Shown piece after piece: positions 55,060-64,000 of a stretch of DNA of 64,000 nucleotides. Position numbers and translations under genes: made by a program. Position 1 is the first letter of the stretch. Every line of letters begins with the position of its first letter. Source of the stretch: Trichopria drosophilae (Eukaryota; Arthropoda; Insecta; Hymenoptera; Diapriidae). Where the stretch lies: the NCBI GenBank assembly GCA_030407085.1, contig CM059582.1:87498501-87562500 (forward strand), given 5' to 3'. The notes under the pieces were generated by a model. The model was not told where the DNA came from, did not search any database, and worked only from the letters and a program-made list of their open reading frames with translations.

Positions 55060-55264
55060 ATGTCGAATTGGGAGGAAGGGGGGAAGAAGATTAGCGAGAC
55101 ATTGGGGAGAGAGATTAGCGAGACAGTGGGGAGAGAGATTAGCGAGAGGAGTAGCGAAAAGGAGGATGTGGCGAGCGACGAGAAAGAAGAGAGAAAATAG
55201 CAGAGGACTGGTAGGTGAGTCGTTAATATGAATAATAAACGAAATATCCAAGGGATATTCCGGT

Positions 55265-55278
55265 TTAGGGGAAGGGAT
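55265..55278 (+). promoter_or_regulatory. Polypurine tract before 3' LTR
   Basis: TTAGGGGAAGGGAT directly before TGTGAC. The same tract occurs at about 53550-53563 before the collapsed first LTR copy. Confidence 0.6.
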
Positions 55279-56236
55279 TGTGACAAAGTCACGATATTAA
55301 TTATGTGTCGGCGACGGCGTCTCCCATCGTGCGACGGAGAGGCGACGATCGTCTAGCTGACCACGCGTGTGTGCATGTATACAGGCGCTTCACACACTAG
55401 CGCGTTATATTACGCACCCATTTAATATTCAAAATTTAAAGGAAAGTAGCGAGAGAGGTGGAAAATCGTCATCGGTCAGTACCGTTTGCGATTTTCAAAT
55501 TTAGTACGGTCGGGATAGCGAGACACGAAGGTTTAAGGGAAAATCGTCGCGTCGAAAACAAATAAAAAAAAATAATTAGTTGTGTTTTTGGTTGTGGTGT
55601 GGAGTGAGTGGAGGGTGCCACCAGAAATTTAGGAGAGAGAAAGACAGGGATAAAGAGGTAGCGAGAAAGAGAGAGAGGAAGATAGAGCGAGAAAGAAAAA
55701 TAGAGAGACGGGAAAAAGAGAAGAAAAGAAAAGGTAAGGCGGCATAGCCGAAGGATTACGCGAAGAATTATTCAATATCAAAAAAAAAATTTATAAATAG
55801 ACAGGAAGTGGCACGTAGCGAGGCAAAGTTGACAGATCGTTATTTTTTGAATTCGTGAGTGGATCGAGGGTGGTGAAGTAAAATCGAAGGATCGTTTTTT
55901 TTTTGTTGTGTTTTATTATTATATTATCGAGTCAGACCGGAAGTAGCGAGTGGATGGTAGAAAAATCAAATACAAAATATTTGAGAGTGAATGAGAAACC
56001 GGAAGTGAGTGGGAGGGGCTGACGTGGGTTGCGAAGAAGATAGCGAGGAAGTTTTGGGAGGTAGTGTGAGAGGCTGAACAGGGAATTTATACTTCCGGCA
56101 ACGTGGGCGGAGGAGAATAATCATACCAGTCCGGCGGAAACCGCATTTTTGGGTAGCGTCCCATAATATAAATTTTTGTGCAGTTTATTTGTATTTTTTT
56201 AGGAGAAATTAAATAAAGGAAAAATACAACGTTACA
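55279..56236 (+). repeat. Putative 3' LTR of the retroelement
   Basis: 958 bp from TGTGACAAAGTCACG to AACGTTACA. Contains a GA-rich part (55625-55740) and repeated AGTAGCGAG-type words. No complete partner LTR is present; only the first 25 bp recur at 53564-53588. Confidence 0.5.
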
Positions 56237-59200
56237 TATATTGTGCAGAAAATTCTTTATAAAGATAAAATTTTGCATACTCTTTAAAAATACTGTTCGA
56301 AATAAGGCAAATATCGTTTTGGAACAATCAGCGACGGAATCATTGTTTAAATAATCATTATTTATAACTATTGCTGTAAAATGCGTATAATCCGCGCAGG
56401 AAATGCTTTAAATAGTTCAAATTTTGCATACACTTTAAAAATGCTGTTTGAAACAAGGAAAATATCGTTTTGAAACAATTAGCGATGGATCATTGTTCCA
56501 ATAATCATTATTTATAACTATCGCAGTAAAATGGGTATAATCCGTGCAGGAAATGCTATAAAAAGTTGAAATTTGGCTGGCTCTTTAAAAGTGCTGTTTG
56601 AAATAAGGAAAATAATGTTTTGAAACAATTTGCCACGGAATCATTGTTTAAATAATCATTATTTATAACTATTGCTGCAAAATGCGTATAATCCGCGCAG
56701 GAAATGCTTTAAATAGTTCAAATTTTGCATACACTTTAAAAATGCTGTTTGAAACAAGGAAAATATCGTTTTGCAACAAATCGCGAAGGAATCATTGTTT
56801 AAATAATCATTATCTATAACGATTTCTGGTAACTTGTGCAGAAAATTCTTTATAAAAATACAATTTTACATACTCTTTAAAAATACTGTTTAAATAAGGA
56901 AAATATCGTTTTGAAACAGTTAGCGACGGAATCATTGTTTAAATAATTATTCTTTATAACCATTGCTGTAAAATGCGCATAATTTGTACAGGAAATTCGT
57001 TATAAAGTTGAAATTTTGCTGACTCTTTAAAAATGCGGTTTTAAACAAGGAAAATATCGTTTTGAAACAATTAGCGACGGAATCATTGTTTAAATAATCA
57101 TTATTTATAACTATTGCTGTAAAATGCGTATACCGCGAACGAAATGCTTTAAATAGTTCAAATTTTGCATACACTTTAAAAATGCTGTTTGAAATAAGGA
57201 AAATATCGTTTTTCAACCAATCGCGACGGAATCATTGTTTAAATAATCATTATTTATCACAAATTCTGATAACTTGTGTAGAAAATTCTTTATAAAGATC
57301 AAATTTTGCATACACTTTAAAAATGCTGTTTGAAACAAGGAAAATATCGTTTTGGAACAATGAGCGACGGAATCATTGTTTAAACAATCATTATTTATAA
57401 CTATTGCTGTAAAATGCGTATACCGCGAACGAAATGCTTTAAATAGTTCAAATTTTGCATACACTTTAAAAATGCGGTTTGAAACAAGGAAAATATCGTT
57501 TTTCAACCAATCGCGACGGAATCATTGTTTAAATAATCATTATTTATAACGATTTCTGGTAACTTGTGTAGAAAATTCTTTATAAAGATCAAATTTTGCA
57601 TACACTTTAAAAATGCTGTTTGAAACAAGGAAAATATCGTTTTGCAACAAATCGCGAAGGAATCATGGTTTAAATAATCATTATTTATAACGATTTCTAG
57701 TAACTTGTGTAGAAAATTCTTTATAAAGATCAAATTTTGCATGCACTTTAAAAATGCTGTTTGAAACAAGGAAAATATCGTTTTGCAACAAATCGCGAAG
57801 GAATCATTGTTTAAATAATCATTATTTCTAACGATTTCTGGTAACTTGTGCAGAAAATTCTTTATGAAGATCAAATTTTGCATACTCTTTAAAAATGCTG
57901 TTCGAAATAAAAAAAATATCGTTTTGGAACAATGAGCCACGGAATCATTGTTTAAATAATCATTATTTATAACTATTGCTGTAAAATGCGTATAATCCGC
58001 GCAGGAAATGCTTTAAATAGATCAAATTTTGCATACACTTTAAAAATGCTGTTTGAAACAAGGAACATATCGTTTTGCAACTAATCGCGAAGGAATCATT
58101 GTTTAAATAATCATTATTTATAACGATTTCTGGTAACTTGTGTAGAAAATTCTTTATAAAGATCAAATTTTGCATACACTTTAAAAATGCTGTTTGAAAC
58201 CAGGAAAATATCGTTTTGCAACAAATCGCGAAGGAATCATTGTTTAAATAATCATTATTTATAACGATTTCTGATATCTTGTGCAGAAAATTCTTTATAA
58301 AGATCAAATTTTGCATACACTTTAAAAATGCTCTTTGAAACAAGGAAAATATCGTTTTGCAACAAATCGCGAAGGAATCATTGTTTAAATAATCATTATT
58401 AATAACGATTTCTGATATCTTGAGCAGAAAATTCTTTATAAAGATCATACTCTTTAAAAATACTGTTCGAAAAAAAAAATTATGGTTTTGAACCAATTAG
58501 CGACGGAATCATTGTTTAAATAATCATCATTTATAACTATTGCTGTAAAATGCGTATAATTTGTACAGGAAATTCTTAATAAAGTTGAAACTTTGCTGAC
58601 TCTTAAAAAATGCGGTTTGAAACAAGGAATATATCGTTTTGAAACAATTCGCGAATGAATCATTGTTTAAATAATCATTATTTATAACGATTTCTGGTAA
58701 CTTGGGTAGAAAATTCTTTATAAAGATCAAATTTTGCATACTCTTTAAAAATACTGTTTGAAATAAGGAAAATATCGTTTTGAAACAACTAGCGACGGAA
58801 TCATTGTTTAAATAATCATTCTTTATAACTATTGCTGTAAAATGCGTATACCGCGAACGAAATGCTTTAAATAGTTCAAATTTTGCATACACTTTAAAAA
58901 TGCTGTTTGAAATAAGGAAAATATCGTTTTTCAACCAATCGCGACGGAATCATTGTTTAAATAATCATTATTTATAACAAATTCTGATAACTTGTGTAGA
59001 AAATTCTTTATAAAGATCAAATTTTGCATACACTTTAAAAATGCTGTTTGAAACAAGGAAAATATCGTTTTGGAACAATGAGCGACGGAATCATTGTTTA
59101 AACAATCATTATTTATAACTATTGCTGTAAAATGCGTATACCGCGAACGAAATGCTTTAAATAGTTCAAATTTTGCATACACTTTAAAAATGCGGTTTGA

Positions 59201-62200
59201 AACAAGGAAAATATCGTTTTTCAACCAATCGCGACGGAATCATTGTTTAAATAATCATTATTTATAACGATTTCTGGTAACTTGTGTAGAAAATTCTTTA
59301 TAAAGATCAAATTTTGCATACACTTTAAAAATGCTGTTTGAAACAAGGAAAATATCGTTTTGCAACAAATCGCGAAGGAATCATGGTTTAAATAATCATT
59401 ATTTATAACGATTTCTAGTAACTTGTGTAGAAAATTCTTTATAAAGATCAAATTTTGCATGCACTTTAAAAATGCTGTTTGAAACAAGGAAAATATCGTT
59501 TTGCAACAAATCGCGAAGGAATCATTGTTTAAATAATCATTATTTCCAACGATTTCTGGTAACTTGTGCAGAAAATTCTTTATGAAGATCAAATTTTGCA
59601 TACTCTTTAAAAATGCTGTTCGAAATAAAAAAAATATCGTTTTGGAACAATGAGCCACGGAATCATTGTTTAAATAATCATTATTTATAACTATTGCTGT
59701 AAAATGCGTATAATCCGCGCAGGAAATGCTTTAAATAGATCAAATTTTGCATACACTTTAAAAATGCTGTTTGAAACAAGGAACATATCGTTTTGCAACT
59801 AATCGCGAAGGAATCATTGTTTAAATAATCATTATTTATAACGATTTCTGGTAACTTGTGTAGAAAATTCTTTATAAAGATCAAATTTTGCATACACTTT
59901 AAAAATGCTGTTTGAAACCAGGAAAATATCGTTTTGCAACAAATCGCGAAGGAATCATTGTTTAAATAATCATTATTTATAACGATTTCTGATATCTTGT
60001 GCAGAAAATTCTTTATAAAGATCAAATTTTGCATACACTTTAAAAATGCTCTTTGAAACAAGGAAAATATCGTTTTGCAACAAATCGCGAAGGAATCATT
60101 GTTTAAATAATCATTATTAATAACGATTTCTGATATCTTGTGCAGAAAATTCTTTATAAAGATCATACTCTTTAAAAATACTGTTCGAAAAAAAAAATTA
60201 TGGTTTTGAACCAATTAGCGACGGAATCATTGTTTAAATAATCATCATTTATAACTATTGCTGTAAAATGCGTATAATTTGTACAGGAAATTCTTAATAA
60301 AGTTGAAACTTTGCTGACTCTTAAAAAATGCGGTTTGAAACAAGGAATATATCGTTTTGAAACAATTCGCGAATGAATCATTGTTTAAATAATCATTATT
60401 TATAACGATTTCTGGTAACTTGGGTAGAAAATTCTTTATAAAGATCAAATTTTGCATACTCTTTAAAAATACTGTTTGAAATAAGGAAAATATCGTTTTG
60501 AAACAACTAGCGACGGAATCATTGTTTAAATAATCATTCTTTATAACTATTGCTGTAAAATGGATATAATCCGTGCAGGAAATGTTTTAAAAAGTTCAAA
60601 GTTTGAATACACTATAAAAATACTGTTTAAAATAAAAAAAATATGGTTTTGAAACATTTAGCAATGGAATCATTGTTTAAATAATCATTATTTATAACTA
60701 TTGCTGTAAATTGCGTATAATTTGTACAGAAAATTCTTTATAAAGTTGAAATTTTGCTGACTCTTTAAAAATGTGGTTTGAAACAAGGAAAATATCGTTT
60801 TGAAATAATTAGCGACGGAATCATTGTTTAAATATTCATCATTTATAACTATTGCAGTAAAATGCGTGTAATTTGTACAGGAAATTCATTATAAAGTTGA
60901 AATTTTGCTGACTCTTTAAAAATGCGGTTTGAAACAAGGAAAATATCGTTTTGAAACAATTAGCGACGGAATCATTGTTTATCATTATTTCTAACTATTG
61001 CTGTAAAATGCGTATAAATTGTACAGGAAATTCTTTATAAAGTTGAAATTTTGCATACTCCTTAAAAATACTGTTCGAAATAAGGAAGATATCGTTTTGG
61101 AACAATTAGCGGCGGAATCATTGTTTAAATAATCATTATTTATAACTATTGCTGTAAAATGCGTATAATCCGCGCAGGAAATGCTTTAAATAGTTCAAAT
61201 TTTGCATACACTTTAAAAATGCTGTTTGAAACAAGGAAAATATCGTTTTGAAACAATTAGCGATGGATCATTGTTTCAATAATCATTATTTATGACTATT
61301 GCAGTAAAATGGGTATAATCTGTGCAGGAAATGCTATAAAAAGTTGAAATTTGGCTGGCTCTTTAAAAATGCTGTTTGAAATAAGGAAAATAATGTTTTG
61401 AAACAATTTGCAACGGAATCATTGTTTAAATAATCATTATTTATAACGATTTCTGGTAAGGTGTGTAGGAAATTCTTTATACAGATCAAATTTTGCATAC
61501 TCTTTAAAAATATTGTTTGAAATAAGGAAAATATCGTTTTGAAACAATTAGCGATGGATCATTGTTCCAATAATCATTATTTATAACTATCGCAGTAAAA
61601 TGGGTATAATCCGTGCAGGAAATGCTATAAAAAGTTGAAATTTGGCTGGCTCTTTAAAAGTGCTGTTTGAAATAAGGAAAATAATGTTTTGAAACAATTT
61701 GCCACGGAATCATTGTTTAACTAATCATTATTTATAACTATTGCTGTAAAATGCGTATAAATTGTACAGGAAATTCTTTATAAAGTTGAAATTTTGCATA
61801 CTCCTTAAAAATACTGTTCGAAATAAGGAAGACATCGTTTTGGAACAATTAGCGACGGAATCATTGTTTAAATAATCATTATTTATAACTATTGCTGCAA
61901 AATTCGTATAATCCGCGCAGGAAATGCTTTAAATAGTTCAAATTTTGCATACACTTTAAAAATGCTGTTTGAAACAAGGAAAATATCGTTTTGCAACAAA
62001 TCGCGAAGGAATCATTGTTTAAATAATCATTATTTATAACGATTTCTGATATCTTGTGCAGAAAATTCTTTATAAAAATACAATTTTGCATACTCTTTAA
62101 AAATACTGTTTAAATAAGGAAAATATCGTTTTGAAACAGTTAGCGACGGAATCATTGTTTAAATAATTATTCTTTATAACCATTGCTGTAAAATGCGCAT

Positions 62201-64000
62201 AATTTGTACAGGAAATTCTTTATAATGTTGAAATTTTGCTGACTCTTTAAAAATGCGGTTTGAAACAAGGAAAATATCGTTTTGAAACAATTAGCGACGG
62301 AATCATTGTTTAAATAACCATTATTTATAACGATGACTGTTAAGTTGTGTAGGAAATTCTTTATAAAGATCAAATTTTGCATACTCTTTAAAAATACTGT
62401 TCGAAATAAGAAAAATATCGTTTTGAAACAGTTAGCGACGGAATCATTGTTTGAAATCCGCGCAGGAAACGCTTTAAATAGTTCAAATTTTGCATAGACT
62501 TTAAAAATGCTGTTTGAAACAAGGAAAATATCGTTTTTCAACCAATCGCGACGGAATCATTGTTTAAATAATCATTATTTATAACAATTTCTGATAACTT
62601 GTGTAGAAAATTCTTTATAAAGATCAAATTTTGCATACACTTTAAAAATGCTGTTTGAAACAAGGAAAATATCGTTTTGGAACAATTAGCGATGGAATCA
62701 TTGTTTAAATAATCATTATTTATAACTATTGCTGCAAAATGCGTATAATCCGCGCAGGAAATGCTTTAAATAGTTCAAATTTTGCATACACTTTAAAAAT
62801 GCTGTTTGAAACAAGGAAAATATCGTTTTGCAACAAATCGCGAAGGAATCATTGTTTAAATAATCATTATTAATAACTATTGCTGTAAAATGCGTATAAT
62901 CCGCGCAGGAAATGCTTTAAATAGTTCAAAGTTTGCATACACTTTAAAAATGCTGTTTGAAACAAGGAAAATATCGTTTTGAAACAATTAGCGATGGATC
63001 ATTGTTTAAATAATCATCATTTATAACTATTGCTGTAAAATGCGTATAATTTGTACAGGAAATTCTTAATAAAGTTGAAACTTTGCTGACTCTTAAAAAA
63101 TGCGGTTTGAAACAAGGAATATATCGTTTTGAAACAATTCGCGAATGAATCATTGTTTAAATAATCATTATTTATAACGATTTCTGGTAACTTGGGTAGA
63201 AAATTCTTTATAAAGATCAAATTTTGCATACTCTTTAAAAATACTGTTTGAAATAAGGAAAATATCGTTTTGAAACAACTAGCGACGGAATCATTGTTTA
63301 AATAATCATTCTTTATAACTATTGCTGTAAAATGCATATAATCCGTGCAGGAAATGTTTTAAAAAGTTCAAAGTTTGAATACACTATAAAAATACTGTTT
63401 GAAATAAAAAAAATATGGTTTTGAAACATTTAGCAATGGAATCATTGTTTAAATAATCATTATTTATAACTATTGCTGTAAATTGCGTATAATTTGTACA
63501 GAAAATTCTTTATAAAGTTGAAATTTTGCTGACTCTTTAAAAATGTGGTTTGAAAAAAGGAAAATATCGTTTTGAAATAATTAGCGACGGAATCATTGTT
63601 TAAATATTCATCATTTATAACTATTGCAGTAAAATGCGTGTAATTTGTACAGGAAATTCATTATAAAGTTGAAATTTTGCTGACTCTTTAAAAATGCGGT
63701 TTGAAACAAGGAAAATATCGTTTTGAAACAATTAGCGACGGAATCATTGTTTAAATAATCATTATTTATATCGATTTCTGGTAACTTGTGTAGACAATTC
63801 TTTATAAAGATAAAAATTTGCATACTCTTTAAAAATACTGTTTAAATAAGGAAAATATAGTTTTGAAACAGTTAGCGACGGAATCATTGTTTGAAATCCG
63901 CGCAGGAAACGCTTTAAATAGTTCAAATTTTGCATAGACTTTAAAAATGCTGTTTGAAACAAGGAAAATATCGTTTTTCAACCAATCGCGACGGAATCAT
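56237..64000. repeat. Satellite 2, main array with higher-order units
   Basis: About 53 monomers continuing to the window end. Successive GGAATCATTG words are 149, 141, 149, 141, 141, 141 and 151 bp apart from 57081. Two monomer types alternate: one with AACTATTGCTGTAAAATGCG (149-151 bp) and one with AACGATTTCTGGTAACTTGT (141 bp). Two larger duplications exist: about 57150-58850 repeats at 58868-60560 (offset 1718 bp), and about 60245-60960 repeats at 63017-63740 (offset 2772 bp). Minus-strand open frames of up to 177 codons recur because 141 is divisible by three. Confidence 0.9.
57150..60560. repeat. 1718-bp higher-order duplication in satellite 2
   Basis: The translated frames at 57213-57506, 57503-57940, 57963-58496 and 58454-58663 reappear at 58931-59224, 59221-59658, 59681-60214 and 60172-60381, each shifted by exactly 1718. 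The copies differ at only one or a few bases, far less than neighbouring monomers. Confidence 0.9.

Larger units (their letters stand above)
53397..56236 (+). mobile_element. Damaged LTR retroelement in satellite 2
   Basis: A 2.8-kb GC-richer block interrupting satellite 2. A direct repeat of about 180 bp (53399-53588 and 55127-55303) contains, in each copy, a purine tract (TTTAGGGGA-GGGAT) followed by an LTR-like start TGTGACAAAGTCACGATATT. Between them lie a leader and a broken gag; after the second copy a long LTR-like segment runs to GTTACA at 56236. Pol is missing entirely: gag ends and the pre-LTR region begins within about 50 bp. The left end has no normal LTR, and no target duplication is visible. 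Confidence 0.6.

Noticed and set aside
56237..64000. CRISPR-like array
   Set aside because: Repeat units are 141-151 bp with no short repeat/unique spacer alternation, in eukaryotic DNA. This is a satellite.

Overview
The window looks like a gene-poor, transposon- and satellite-filled stretch of an animal genome, most likely an insect. The evidence is AT-rich DNA, insect-type Ty3/gypsy retrotransposons (one with a primer site matching insect tRNA-Lys), a Penelope-like element, jockey-type non-LTR tails and long satellite arrays. Hymenoptera is possible but is only an impression. No intact single-copy host gene can be supported. The only host-like piece is one short open exon with a good splice donor (2016-2192).

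Layout. 1-2332: a tRNA-like inverted repeat (363-1215), microsatellite, and a candidate exon preceded by a 140-bp leader that recurs at 11302 and 15777. 2333-17002: a large inverted repeat, with a left arm at 2333-3192 plus 10240-10474 and a right arm at 15493-17002. Its left arm was split by a Ty3/gypsy element (3193-10239, minus strand, TAAT duplication, gag, pol and a third ORF). The spacer holds two head-to-head Penelope-like copies (10690-14160, reverse transcriptase plus GIY-YIG) and a jockey-like 3' end (14400-15396). 17358-29143: a Sola-like DNA transposon with about 490-bp terminal inverted repeats and an ATAT duplication. Its transposase is split by a second gypsy element (20028-28109, ACAT duplication), which has lost the middle of pol.

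30292-33171: remains of a CACTA/Transposase_21-like transposase, interrupted by a 1383-bp TTAA-flanked element carrying a broken DnaQ-like exonuclease. 33867-36134: a foldback element whose left arm carries a jockey-like insertion; its right arm preserves the empty site. 36600-39710: a decayed Mutator-like transposase preceded in the same frame by a papain-like cysteine-protease domain. 40749-41002: a palindromic MITE. 41342-45482: a second Sola-like element with about 640-bp inverted repeats, a GATC duplication and a 639-codon transposase.

46205-50990: satellite 1 (about 142-bp monomers, two monomer types, one orientation switch near 50570). 51610-64000: satellite 2 (141-151-bp monomers), interrupted at 53397-56236 by a damaged LTR-element fragment with a gag zinc-knuckle region. 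It contains recent higher-order duplications with offsets of 1718 and 2772 bp.

The elements do not form a pathway; the architecture records order of insertion. The youngest events appear to be the two gypsy insertions (LTR pairs about 98-99% identical by eye) and the higher-order satellite duplications. Coordinates of termini, LTRs, duplications and motifs were read directly. Family names come from recognised motifs, without any database search.
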